Source of the DNA: Schauerella fraxinea | Lineage (GTDB): Bacteria; Pseudomonadota; Gammaproteobacteria; Burkholderiales; Burkholderiaceae_B | Assembly: GCA_030849965.1 (NCBI GenBank) | Contig: JAVDKL010000001.1 | Location: forward strand, 1,904,554 to 1,968,553 | DNA length: 64,000 nt | Reading direction: 5' to 3' | Shown here: in pieces, positions 50,747-59,116 of the stretch | Numbering within the stretch: position 1 is the stretch's first letter | Layout of the letters: each line of letters starts with the position of its first letter | Position numbers and translations under genes: made by a program | The notes under the pieces: generated by a model | Told to the model about the DNA's origin: nothing | Databases searched by the model: none | Seen by the model: the letters and a program-made list of their open reading frames with translations, nothing else

Positions 50747-51796
50747 CTATCGCACCGGCAATCCACCTGGGGCGGTTTGCCCCGGCGCAATCGCCAGGAT
50801 CAACTCCACCCGCCGATTGGCCGCACGGCCATCAGCGGAATCGTTGCTGGCCAACGGCCGCGTGTGGGCGTAGCCCACCGCGCGCAGGCGCTCGCTCGAA
50901 ATCCCATCGTTGATCAGCTCGCGCAATACGCTGGATGCCCGACCTGACGACAGCTCCCAGTTCGAGGCGAACTGCTTGTTCTGAATGGTGATCGCGTCGC
51001 TATGCCCTTCCACCGAGATCTCATACGCGTTGTGCTGCAAGGCATCCGCGATCGACTTGATCACCTTCGAACCCGCCGGACCCAAGGCAGCCTGACCCGA
51101 CGGAAACAGCAACTCGCTGCTGATACGCAGGCTGATGGTTTTTTCGTTGACGATCACATCGACCGAACTGCCCAAGGTATCCAGCCCCAACGCTTGCAAT
51201 GATGGCGGCTCGGGATCGGCGGGCGGCGGCGTGGCCACGAGCGGCGCCACAGGCGCGCCGACGGACACCAGCGGCGCGCCTTGATGCCCAGCCGCCGGTG
51301 CTGCGGTGGGTGCCACTGTCGCATTCGGCGTATGGGCATCCTTCACCCACACGACCGGGCCTGGCCGATCGATATCGGGCACCGGCGCCCAATTGCCGCC
51401 TGGCGTCAACGTATCGGGAACGGGGGGCAACGCGGTGTGCAGCGCCGTTGTGGCCGGCGCTGGCGTGCTCGCAGCGGACGCCACCATCGCCGCCAGCGGC
51501 ACCTGCATGGTTTGCGCCACCGGCTCGTCGGTCGCAGAAGGCGGCTTGCTCATACGCGATAGCCCCAGCATCACCACCAGCATCGCCAGCAATAACGTAA
51601 AGAGATCGAGATAGCTCAACAGCCAGTTTTCGTCCGACTCGGCTTCAGAGGGCGCGCCGAAGTGCCATCGGGCAAAGCGCCCCGACCCCCGTGCTGCAAT
51701 CAGGGCGCTGGCGCGGCGCGATGGCGTGACGGCTTGCGGCGTGCGGGCGCCGCCCATGCGTTCGGTACGCTCGAGGCTGACCGCTTGCGCGCTCAT
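50747..51796 (-). CDS. MotB/PomB-like OmpA-family protein
   Basis: This is a 349-residue protein with one membrane helix (about 59-79) carrying Asp64 in SYLDLFTLLLAML, the place of the proton- or sodium-binding aspartate of MotB/PomB. A long Pro/Ala/Thr-rich periplasmic linker (about 85-205) is followed by a C-terminal OmpA peptidoglycan-binding domain (ISVEGHSD, ANRRVELILAI). The N-terminal cytoplasmic section of 58 residues is longer than usual. It overlaps the MotA-like gene by ATGA. No flagellar, chemotaxis or Tol genes are nearby, so it could be an accessory flagellar stator or drive another envelope motor. Confidence 0.85.
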   Translation of the reverse strand: MSAQAVSLERTERMGGARTPQAVTPSRRASALIAARGSGRFARWHFGAPSEAESDENWLLSYLDLFTLLLAMLVVMLGLSRMSKPPSATDEPVAQTMQVPLAAMVASAASTPAPATTALHTALPPVPDTLTPGGNWAPVPDIDRPGPVVWVKDAHTPNATVAPTAAPAAGHQGAPLVSVGAPVAPLVATPPPADPEPPSLQALGLDTLGSSVDVIVNEKTISLRISSELLFPSGQAALGPAGSKVIKSIADALQHNAYEISVEGHSDAITIQNKQFASNWELSSGRASSVLRELINDGISSERLRAVGYAHTRPLASNDSADGRAANRRVELILAIAPGQTAPGGLPVR

Positions 51797-52704
51797 CGCC
51801 GGGCCGAGAAATTGTAGGCGGGCGTGACCGCAGGCCGAGCCGTGGCGGTACCGGACCGCGGGGACGCGGCAGCAACGGCGGCAGCGCTCATCGCATCAGG
51901 CTCGCTCTTCGACGCGGGCTTGGCCGCCCGGCTGCCATCGTCGATCTCGTCCTCGATGTGCAGCATGAACGCCTCCAACGTGGCGCGCACGGCCGAAGGC
52001 CCGCGTTTGTCGCACATCATCGAGATCCCCTGCAGCACCAGATTCATGCGTTCGACGCGCTGCTCGGTGCGGCGCTCGAGCTTGATCGCGATCGGCTTGG
52101 CGATCATGTTGGCCAGCAAAATGCCGTAGAAGGTGGTCATCAGCCCCACGGCCAAGTGATGGCCGATCGTGTCCATACTGCCGGACCCCAGCACCGTCAT
52201 CAGATTGATCAGCCCCACCAACGTGCCCAGCATGCCGAAAGCCGGCGCAAAGGTGGCGATGATGCGAAACATATGCGCTTCGGCACGTTCACGCGCGCGC
52301 AGCCGGGCAATGCGCCACTGCAGCAGATCGATGATCTGGTCTTCGGGTGTGTGGTCGATGATGAGCTGCACGCCGGTACGCAGAAACGGGTTCGATACCT
52401 TTTCGAGCGCGCGTTCCACTTTGCGGATGTCGTCGTTCATCCACAGCTTGGCCATGGCGACCAGCTCGTCGATATCGCTCTGGCTATCGATGCGATCGTC
52501 GCGAAACACGGTGCGCACCAAGGTGCCGATGCGCTTGATCTCGTGCAGCGGATAGGCCATCAGCAACGCGGCGCACGTGCCGCCGATCACGATCACCAGG
52601 CCGGGCAAGTTGATGTAGTTGCTTGGCTGGCTGCCCGAGAAGGCAGCCGCGATAAGCAGGGTCAAGGCGCCGACGGCGATGCCGATGACGGTGGATAAGT
52701 TCAT
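51793..52704 (-). CDS. MotA/PomA-like stator subunit
   Basis: This is a 303-residue, four-helix protein of the MotA/PomA type. Helices 1 and 2 are VIGIAVGALTLLIAAAF and INLPGLVIVIGGTCAALLMAY. The cytoplasmic segment from about 60 to 145 has the charged residues that contact the rotor. Helices 3 and 4 are FAPAFGMLGTLVGLINLM and LMTTFYGILLANMIAKPIAIKL with the conserved prolines. A non-conserved Ala-rich tail of about 45 residues follows. The layout (PGLVIVIGGT, short cytoplasmic loop) is closer to PomA/MotC than to E. coli MotA. It is coupled to the MotB-like gene. Confidence 0.88.
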   Translation of the reverse strand: MNLSTVIGIAVGALTLLIAAAFSGSQPSNYINLPGLVIVIGGTCAALLMAYPLHEIKRIGTLVRTVFRDDRIDSQSDIDELVAMAKLWMNDDIRKVERALEKVSNPFLRTGVQLIIDHTPEDQIIDLLQWRIARLRARERAEAHMFRIIATFAPAFGMLGTLVGLINLMTVLGSGSMDTIGHHLAVGLMTTFYGILLANMIAKPIAIKLERRTEQRVERMNLVLQGISMMCDKRGPSAVRATLEAFMLHIEDEIDDGSRAAKPASKSEPDAMSAAAVAAASPRSGTATARPAVTPAYNFSARR

Positions 52705-52828
52705 GAGTGTGTGTCCCTGAGCCGGGGAGCAGCAAAGGGCAAAAGCCCCGGCGACACACGATTCTAGTCAGCAAGCGGCCCCGACTATCCCGCGAAAAGC
52801 AGCCGATAAATGCCTCAGGTCGCGGCTT

Positions 52829-54190
52829 TCACAGGTCGGACGGCCGCTTCGGAATCAGTGTTACAGCGATGCCGGCCACCACCGCGGCAACGGCAAACAC
52901 GATGAAATTCCACTCAGCACCCCGCCCAATGCCGGCAATGTAACCGCCCAGAAGCGGCCCGCTCATTGCGCCCACCCGTGCAAAGCTCAGCGCCCATCCC
53001 GTGGCGGTGCCCCGCGCATGCGCCGGATAGTAATCGGCCAGGTAGCCCGTCAAAATCAACGAGGCCGAAATGCTGCCGATACCTGCCAAGGCCACGAACA
53101 CATAATTGAGCCACAGCGAATACCCCTGCATCAGGCCCAGAATCGCGCCGGCGCCCAGCAGGAACGCCGCCGCCACGGCCCGCTTCGGGCCCACGCGATC
53201 GGCGATCGCTCCCAACGCCAGCCCGCCGATGGCAGAGGCGAGACTGAACACCGCGAGAAAGAGCAGACTCGACCCCAGGTCGTAACCCAGCTTGCGCATG
53301 ATCTGCGGCAACCAAGTGTTCAATCCATAAACGAGCAGCATCCCCAGAAACAACGCGATCCAGAAGAACACCGTGGCGCGCAGGTTGCGCGGCGCGAAAA
53401 TGGCCGACAGCACGGCTTTCCAATTGGCACGCGGGCCGTCGGCAGTGGCGGCTTGCGCCCGCGGCACGTTCAAACCGCCCAATCCAAAGCGCGCCGCCAG
53501 ACGCGCTGCCTCGTCATGACGGCCCTTGGCGATCAGATATTCCATCGACTCGGGCAGCATGCGCGCCATGAACGGCACCGCCAAAAGCGGAATGACCCCC
53601 GCGCCAATCACGCCACGCCACCCTAGATGGGGCACCAGCCAGATCGCCAACAGCGCGGCGCTCAAGATGCCGAAGGAGTAGCCGGAATACATCACGCCGT
53701 AATTGAAACTGCGCCGATGCGGTGGCGAATATTCGATCGTGAGCGCGGCGGCGACCGGAATCACACCGCCCAACCCCAAGCCCCCGATAAACCGAAACAC
53801 GCCAAACATAAACGGCGTCGGCGCCAACGCCGCACCGATCATCGTCAACGAGAAGAGCGACACGCACATCAGCAGCATGCCGCGCCGTCCCACCAGATCG
53901 CTCAGGGTGCCGATGAAAAATGCCCCGAAAAACATCCCTACCAAGGCATAACTGCTCAACACACCCAACTGCAGCGGCGACAGCATCCACGCGCGGTCCT
54001 CGGCCATGGTCGGCAGCACCGCCCCCATCACCCCCACGTCGTACCCTTCGAAGAGAATCGCCAGCCAGCACACGAACAACACTGTTTTCGTGGTGCGTGC
54101 GGGCACGCTCCATTCAGGCGCAGGCGCGCCCGCGTTGGGGGCCGGCGCATGCGGGGCAAGCGCGGGTGCTGCAGTCGTGGATGATGTCAT
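52829..54190 (-). CDS. Aromatic acid:H+ symporter (AAHS-family MFS)
   Basis: This is a 453-residue, twelve-helix transporter of the AAHS group (PcaK, BenK, VanK). The CWLAILFEGYDVGVMGAVLP first helix with the conserved acidic residue, LSDLVGRRGMLL loop and RFIGGLGLGGVIPVAAALTIEYSPPHRRS are diagnostic. It lies 24 bases after iorB, so aryl-acids such as arylpyruvates, arylacetates or their products are plausible substrates. A GTG at 54217 overlaps the iorB stop as GTGA and is an alternative start that adds nine residues. Confidence 0.9.
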   Translation of the reverse strand: MTSSTTAAPALAPHAPAPNAGAPAPEWSVPARTTKTVLFVCWLAILFEGYDVGVMGAVLPTMAEDRAWMLSPLQLGVLSSYALVGMFFGAFFIGTLSDLVGRRGMLLMCVSLFSLTMIGAALAPTPFMFGVFRFIGGLGLGGVIPVAAALTIEYSPPHRRSFNYGVMYSGYSFGILSAALLAIWLVPHLGWRGVIGAGVIPLLAVPFMARMLPESMEYLIAKGRHDEAARLAARFGLGGLNVPRAQAATADGPRANWKAVLSAIFAPRNLRATVFFWIALFLGMLLVYGLNTWLPQIMRKLGYDLGSSLLFLAVFSLASAIGGLALGAIADRVGPKRAVAAAFLLGAGAILGLMQGYSLWLNYVFVALAGIGSISASLILTGYLADYYPAHARGTATGWALSFARVGAMSGPLLGGYIAGIGRGAEWNFIVFAVAAVVAGIAVTLIPKRPSDL

Positions 54191-54213
54191 CGTGGAGCCT
54201 GATTGATTACGCC

Positions 54214-55725
54214 TCACGCCGGCGCGTATTGCGCCATGGCCTTGGCGAGTGCGGTGCCATGCTCATCGGCCAGCGCCGCGTTGCGTAATTCGTGCAGCGC
54301 CGCTGGCGAGAGCGTGTTGGGCGCGCGATCCACCATGCCCATCAGCAATTCGTAGTTCTTCACGCCCCGCGCATGCGTGTCGCTATAGCCCTTGACCAAC
54401 CGTTGGCACAGCGCGATCTCCAGCGCCAATGCGGGGTGCGCCGCCGCGTGGTGCGCAATGCGTCCCAGCCAGCCCTCGATGCGTTGCGTCTCGGCGTGAT
54501 AACGCAGTGTGGACCGGCGCCAGCGCCGCATGCCCGACACCATCGACAGCATCAGATAGCCCCGCAATGAGCTGGTTCGAATCACCCGCCCCGACTGTGT
54601 GAACGCGCCAACAACGCGATTGAAGATTCCCGGCGCCAGTAGACGCCGGCCCAGCGCCGCCGGCAGCGTCTCGGCAATCTCATCAAGACGCGGATGCATG
54701 TACTCATTGATGGTCAGCAACTGGTCATCGGCCACCTTGACCTCTTGCCGTACACGATCGAACCGCGTGGCCCGCGTTTTCAGATCCGCGACACGGATCG
54801 TGTCTTCATAAGACATCCACAGCGCCAGATGCCGCGCCGTCTCGCGCACCAGTCGTGCGTCATCCGCGCGGCTATGCCGCTGCACGGCCTCGAGCCGGTC
54901 GAGATACAGATCGGCATAGGCTGGATCCTGATAGTCGATCAATCGCCGTACCCCTTCGATCGCAACGGCCTGCACATCGGCCGCAAACAGATTGCGCACC
55001 CGCACGACCAACGCGGCCAGTTCCGGCTGCGCGGGACGCGGCAACGGCGCAGCTTCTGTATTGGCCGCCGGCGGCACCACCCCGGGCGCGTCCACGCGCG
55101 CATACGCGGCATCGAACGCCCGCAGGCTGGCTTTCACGCCCACGCCGCCGCGCTCGATGGTCGCTTCGAATGCGGCGCGCCCAAACGGCAACGTGCCGGT
55201 TGCTGCAAGCGCCCCGAAAAGAATGGCGCTGATCACACTGCCCGCCTGCTCGGCGGCCTGTGCCATATCGAAATGCACAAAGCGCTTGGCTGCACGCGAT
55301 GCATGCGCAAGCAGCGCCGGACTATCCACACGCCCATCGCCCATGGCGGATTTTTCGGCAATGGAATACACGCGATGCGTGGATGCGATGAAGGTTGTGC
55401 GTGACGGCGTGACCAGCCCGCGCTGCACAGCGCGCCCGGCTTCCATCAACTCCGACGCCAGCACGATATCCACGTCGCCCGGCATCGGCATCAATGCAAA
55501 TACCGGTGCGCCGCCATCGGCCAGCGCGCGCTCGCGCGGATAGATCTCTACGTAGTAAATGGTGGCGCCCGTGCGTTGCGCCACGCCAGGCACCGACGTG
55601 GTTTGCGCCAGATAGCCGTTGCTTTCCGCCAGGTCGACGATCCAGTCGGCCAGCACGCCGCCGCCCTCACCGCCCATGGCGAGGATGGCGATCTTGATCG
55701 GTTTTACGTTGGATCGCGTCGTCAT
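54214..55725 (-). CDS. iorB: Indolepyruvate oxidoreductase subunit beta, aerobic IorB type
   Basis: This is a 503-residue protein. Its N-terminal half is the pyruvate-ferredoxin-oxidoreductase gamma-like domain (IAILAMGGEGGGVLADWIVDLAE, TSVPGVAQRTGATIYYVEI), followed by a C-terminal DUF6537-like helical domain from about 240. With IorA it converts arylpyruvates to arylacetyl-CoA. In aerobic proteobacteria this two-subunit form works without the archaeal ferredoxin. The ATG at 55725 overlaps the iorA stop as TGATG. An upstream arginine-rich extension is spurious. Confidence 0.9.
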   Translation of the reverse strand: MTTRSNVKPIKIAILAMGGEGGGVLADWIVDLAESNGYLAQTTSVPGVAQRTGATIYYVEIYPRERALADGGAPVFALMPMPGDVDIVLASELMEAGRAVQRGLVTPSRTTFIASTHRVYSIAEKSAMGDGRVDSPALLAHASRAAKRFVHFDMAQAAEQAGSVISAILFGALAATGTLPFGRAAFEATIERGGVGVKASLRAFDAAYARVDAPGVVPPAANTEAAPLPRPAQPELAALVVRVRNLFAADVQAVAIEGVRRLIDYQDPAYADLYLDRLEAVQRHSRADDARLVRETARHLALWMSYEDTIRVADLKTRATRFDRVRQEVKVADDQLLTINEYMHPRLDEIAETLPAALGRRLLAPGIFNRVVGAFTQSGRVIRTSSLRGYLMLSMVSGMRRWRRSTLRYHAETQRIEGWLGRIAHHAAAHPALALEIALCQRLVKGYSDTHARGVKNYELLMGMVDRAPNTLSPAALHELRNAALADEHGTALAKAMAQYAPA

Positions 55726-58070
55726 CACAGCACCCACTGCGCGCGGCGTGCTTCGGCGCGCCGTTGCAACCAGCCGATCACGGCGCCGCGCAACCGCTGC
55801 CGGGCGCGATCCCAACGCGTGGGATTACTCACGATCTGCGCGCGATAAAACGACGGGCACAAGACCGCAGCGTGCGAGACCTCGCCGCACAGTCCGCAAC
55901 CCACACAGCTGTCCATTACGGTAGCTACCGGATCAGTGCGCAGCGGATCCGGATTGGGTTTGATCGATAACGACGGGCAACCCGAAAGCCGGATGCACGA
56001 GTGATCGCCGGTACAGGTATCGGCATCCACGCCAAAGCGTTCGCGCACCACACGCTCGCCCGCGGCAATCGCCTGACGTACTTTGGGCTTCTCGCGCCGT
56101 TGCATATTGAGCATGCATTCGCTTTGCGCCACCAGCACTTTGGGCCCTTTGACGGTGGTCGTAAGTGCCTCGCGCAATGTGTCCGTCATCGCCTTCAAGT
56201 CATACGTGCGCCGGATGGTTTGGACCCACTCCACGCCCACACCGCGCGCCGCCTTCTCGATCAGGTGACCGGTACTGCGCGTGGGATTCAAGGCCTTGGA
56301 CGACAGGATGTCCTGTCCACCAGTGGCCGACGTATAGCTGTTGTCGACGACGATGGTGAGGTTGTCGCTGCGGTTGAACACCGCGTTGGCGATGCCACTC
56401 GTGAGCCCGTTGTGCCAGAAGCCGCCGTCGCCCATCACCGAAATCGCCCGCTTGCCGGCCGGCACATTCAACGCTGCTGCGCCGGCCGCGCCGAGCCCAT
56501 ATCCCATCGTGGTATTGCCCAGATTGAACGGCGGCAAGATCGAAAACAGATGGCAACCGATATCGGCAGACACGTGGTGCGGCCCCAGCTCGCGCTCAAC
56601 CAGCTTCATGGCGGTAAAGATGGGTCGTTCCGGGCATCCCGTGCAGAAACCCGGCGGGCGGGCATGCACGGTATCCTCCAGCGCCAGCACGGGCGCCGGT
56701 GTTTCTTCTTCGGCCATCGCCACGTCAGCGGGCGTCAACGGCGTCTGCCCGGCGCCTTCCGGCGCATCGGCGTCGGCGTCGGCGTCGACCCTGGCATGAG
56801 CATTCCCACCTGCATTGCCGTGCCCGAATGCCTCTGCACTCGCATTGCCCGACGCTTCCACGGGCACCGCCGTCCGGCGCACTTCCTGCGCCACGAGCGG
56901 AATCACGCGCCGCGCCACCGGCTCGACCGGCACCGGCTCGATGCGGCCGTAGTGCTCGAGGAAAAGACGAATCCCCTTGAGCATCGTGGCCGCGGTGTAT
57001 TCCCCGGCCATCGGCAACATGTCCTTGCCGTGCAAGGCCGCAGTTTGACCCGCGCGGCGCAAGATCGACGCGATGTTCTGCTCGACGAAATTCGGTTGCC
57101 CTTCTTCCAGCACCAGCACCGCGCGCTTGCCTTCGCAAAAGCGCAGCAGCTCGGAATCGATCAACGGATACGCCACGTTCATCACGTAAAGCGGTATCGC
57201 CGATTCACCATACACGTCCGACAGCCCCAAATGATCGAGCGCCCGGATGGCCGTGTTGTAGCCCCCACCTTGCACGATCAGACCGATGTCGTCGGCGCCG
57301 TCGGAAAAGAACTCATTGAGCTGGCGCTGCTCGATAAACTTGATGGCTGCCGGCCAGCGGTCCTTGATCTTCTCTTGCTCATGCAGAAAGCTTGCCGGCG
57401 GCAACACAATGCGGCTCACATCGCGATGCGGCGTTTCCATCGCATCCTTGATGGTGAACGTGGGCCGGCGGTTATCCGACGCCACGAACTGCCCATGCAC
57501 ATGGCAAGCGCGAATCCGCAACTGCAGCATCACCGGCGTATTGGTGGCTTCAGACAGGTCAAAGCCGTCCTTCACCGACTGCACGATACAGGGCAGGTTG
57601 GGTCGCGGATCGAGCAGCCACATTTGCGACTTCATCGCAAACGCATGGCTGCGCTCCTGCATGATCGACGACCCTTCGCCGTAGTCTTCACCCACGATGA
57701 TCAGCGCACCGCCGGTCACGCCCCCGGACGCCAGGTTGGCCAACGCATCGGAAGCCACATTGGTGCCTACCGTGGCCTTGAACGTGACGGCACCGCGCAA
57801 CGGATAGTTGACAGAAGCCGCCAGCGTCGCCGCCGCGGTCGCCTCGCTAGCGCTGTTCTCGAAGCGGATCCCGTGCTCTTGCAGGATGTCCTGCGCATCG
57901 GCCAGCACATCCATCAGATGCGAAATCGGTGCGCCCTGGTAGCCCGCCACGTAGGCCACACCCGATTCGAGCAGCGCCTTGGTCACAGCCAGAATACCTT
58001 CGCCGCTGAACACCTCGCCCGCGCCAAGCCGCAACTTCTTGACCTCTTCAACGAATGAACGCTCAGCCAT
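55725..58070 (-). CDS. iorA: Indolepyruvate oxidoreductase subunit alpha, aerobic IorA type
   Basis: This is a 781-residue TPP enzyme subunit. The N-terminal POR alpha-like domain (GEGILAVTKALLESGVAYVAGYQGAPISHLMD) is followed by a Gly/Ala/Asp-rich linker (about 430-490, including DADADAD). Then comes the TPP domain with VMGDGGFWHNGLTSGI and DNSYTSATGGQ. The C-terminal Fe-S region contains Cys in CTGDHSCIRLSGCP and CVGCGLCGEVSHAAVLCP. In the first cluster the usual Cys-x2-Cys-x2-Cys spacing is altered to x5 and x5. It starts at 58070 behind GAGG. A MarR gene is divergent. Confidence 0.92.
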   Translation of the reverse strand: MAERSFVEEVKKLRLGAGEVFSGEGILAVTKALLESGVAYVAGYQGAPISHLMDVLADAQDILQEHGIRFENSASEATAAATLAASVNYPLRGAVTFKATVGTNVASDALANLASGGVTGGALIIVGEDYGEGSSIMQERSHAFAMKSQMWLLDPRPNLPCIVQSVKDGFDLSEATNTPVMLQLRIRACHVHGQFVASDNRRPTFTIKDAMETPHRDVSRIVLPPASFLHEQEKIKDRWPAAIKFIEQRQLNEFFSDGADDIGLIVQGGGYNTAIRALDHLGLSDVYGESAIPLYVMNVAYPLIDSELLRFCEGKRAVLVLEEGQPNFVEQNIASILRRAGQTAALHGKDMLPMAGEYTAATMLKGIRLFLEHYGRIEPVPVEPVARRVIPLVAQEVRRTAVPVEASGNASAEAFGHGNAGGNAHARVDADADADAPEGAGQTPLTPADVAMAEEETPAPVLALEDTVHARPPGFCTGCPERPIFTAMKLVERELGPHHVSADIGCHLFSILPPFNLGNTTMGYGLGAAGAAALNVPAGKRAISVMGDGGFWHNGLTSGIANAVFNRSDNLTIVVDNSYTSATGGQDILSSKALNPTRSTGHLIEKAARGVGVEWVQTIRRTYDLKAMTDTLREALTTTVKGPKVLVAQSECMLNMQRREKPKVRQAIAAGERVVRERFGVDADTCTGDHSCIRLSGCPSLSIKPNPDPLRTDPVATVMDSCVGCGLCGEVSHAAVLCPSFYRAQIVSNPTRWDRARQRLRGAVIGWLQRRAEARRAQWVL

Positions 58071-58123
58071 GTGTCGCCTCTGGTGGGGAAATTGGGGTGC
58101 CGCGGAAGAATTCCATCCGAAGT

Positions 58124-58147
58124 AATATATTTTCAAACCAATATATT
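58124..58147. promoter_or_regulatory. Twin AATATATT sites between iorA and the MarR gene
   Basis: The palindromic octamer AATATATT occurs at 58124-58131 and 58140-58147 (16 bases apart), each followed by a TTCAAA-like run. It stands out as an AT island in GC-rich DNA. On the minus strand TATATT can act as the iorA -10. A dimeric MarR protein binding here would control both genes; this is inferred from position. Confidence 0.5.
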
Positions 58148-58212
58148 CAAAATCATGGTTTTCCCGCAAAGGGGGGGGCCGTCTCCACGTGGCTCGCTCT
58201 GGCGTCGCGTTT

Positions 58213-58249
58213 GTGACACACTGCTCGCGTTTTCCCGCGAGCGTGTCAC
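58213..58249. promoter_or_regulatory. Composite inverted repeat in the MarR leader
   Basis: GTGACAC (58213-58219) pairs with GTGTCAC (58243-58249), and inside it CTCGCG (58224-58229) pairs with CGCGAG (58236-58241) around TTTTCC. The structure ends seven bases before the ATG at 58257, which has no clear ribosome-binding site. It may be an mRNA hairpin or a second operator. Confidence 0.5.
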
Positions 58250-58256
58250 CCCATTT

Positions 58257-58697
58257 ATGTCAGACCACGACAATCACCCGTTCATCGACGACTATCTCCC
58301 GGCCCTGCTCGCGCAGGCCAGTCACTTGATATCGGATGAGTTTCACAAGACGGTTCGCAAAAACGGCGTTTCCGTCACCGAATGGCGCGTATTGGCCACC
58401 TTGTACGGCGCAGGTGAAATCAGTATCGGGAGCCTGGCCGACATGGCGACCACCAAACAGCCCACCGTCACGCGTCTGCTCGACCGGCTGGAAGTGTTGG
58501 GGCATGTACAGCGCGTGGCGCACGCCACCGATGGCCGCGTCACACTCGTGCGCATCACAGACCCCGGCAAGAAGTTGATCGCGTCACTGATCAAGAAAGC
58601 CAAGAAACACGAGGATCAGGTAATGGAAGACCTGATGCCGGGCGAATCGAAGGCATTGAAAGAAACGCTTCGGCGCTTGATTGCGCACTATCGCTAG
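58257..58697 (+). CDS. MarR-family transcriptional regulator
   Basis: This 146-residue MarR protein has a winged-helix core (EWRVLATLYGAGEISIGSLADMATTKQPTVTRLLDRLE, then the wing VAHATDGRVTLVRIT) flanked by dimerisation helices. The ATG at 58257 gives the usual family length; the frame extends to 58071 but the added residues are not MarR-like. It is divergent from iorA, so it is the likely repressor of the iorAB-AAHS operon, with an arylpyruvate or aryl-CoA as probable inducer. Confidence 0.9.
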   Translation: MSDHDNHPFIDDYLPALLAQASHLISDEFHKTVRKNGVSVTEWRVLATLYGAGEISIGSLADMATTKQPTVTRLLDRLEVLGHVQRVAHATDGRVTLVRITDPGKKLIASLIKKAKKHEDQVMEDLMPGESKALKETLRRLIAHYR

Positions 58698-58756
58698 GCT
58701 ATCGAATCCCTGTCGTTGCTAAACGGCCTGAGTCTTCAGGTGTCGTAGACGACCAA

Positions 58757-58770
58757 CAGCCTATAGGCTG
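58757..58770. promoter_or_regulatory. 14-bp perfect palindrome upstream of hipBA
   Basis: CAGCCTATAGGCTG is fully self-complementary and lies 60 bases after the MarR stop and 22 bases before the predicted hipBA -35. It could be a distal HipB site or a small 3' hairpin of the MarR transcript. Confidence 0.4.
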
Positions 58771-58792
58771 TATAAACATTTTACAAATCAAG

Positions 58793-58821
58793 TTGCGTAT
58801 TTTTGATTTACATCATATAGT
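58793..58821 (+). promoter_or_regulatory. hipBA promoter candidate
   Basis: TTGCGT (58793-58798), 17 bases and TATAGT (58816-58821; five of six to consensus) form the best promoter before hipB. The -10 lies exactly in the centre of the operator palindrome at 58805-58830. Confidence 0.5.
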
Positions 58822-58830
58822 TTGTAAATC
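58805..58830. promoter_or_regulatory. hipBA operator, GATTTACA-N10-TGTAAATC
   Basis: Perfect 8-bp arms flank a ten-base centre that contains the -10 hexamer. A related half-site TTTACAAATC occurs at 58780-58789. Autorepression by HipB, helped by HipA, at inverted repeats around the promoter is established for hipBA; these bases are the obvious candidates here. Confidence 0.6.
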
Positions 58831-58852
58831 ACTTCTACAGCATGAGGTTTGT

Positions 58853-59113
58853 ATGGCTGACTTCACCGTACGCACCGCTGAGCAATTACCGGCGCTCCTC
58901 AAGGCGTTCCGCAAGCAATCGGGCATGACGCAATCCGCTATTGCCATGCGCTTGGGCGTTACCCAGCAATCACTGTCCTCCGTTGAGCGCAATGCTGCGA
59001 AAGTCAGTGCCGAGCGCCTATTGGAGATCTTGAGCATCCTGGGAGTAGAGCTTGTGCTGCGCAATGCCGATAAATCGCCGACGCGCAAGCCATCGTCTGG
59101 CCCGAGCTGGTGA
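58853..59113 (+). CDS. hipB: HipB-type antitoxin (XRE-family)
   Basis: This 86-residue DNA-binding antitoxin has a Cro/XRE helix-turn-helix in residues 13-68 (LPALLKAFRKQSGMTQSAIAMRLGVTQQSLSSVERN). A short Ser/Lys/Pro-rich tail follows. The ATG at 58853 has GAGG six bases upstream; an in-frame ATG at 58793 would start inside the promoter. It should neutralise HipA and repress its own operon. HipA begins three bases after its stop. Confidence 0.9.
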   Translation: MADFTVRTAEQLPALLKAFRKQSGMTQSAIAMRLGVTQQSLSSVERNAAKVSAERLLEILSILGVELVLRNADKSPTRKPSSGPSW

Positions 59114-59116
59114 ACA

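Noticed and set aside
56001-58058. A 685-codon open frame on the plus strand
   Set aside because: It is exactly antisense to iorA, whose domains are unmistakable. The antisense product is His/Arg/Gln-rich without family motifs, a usual by-product of strong GC bias at third positions.
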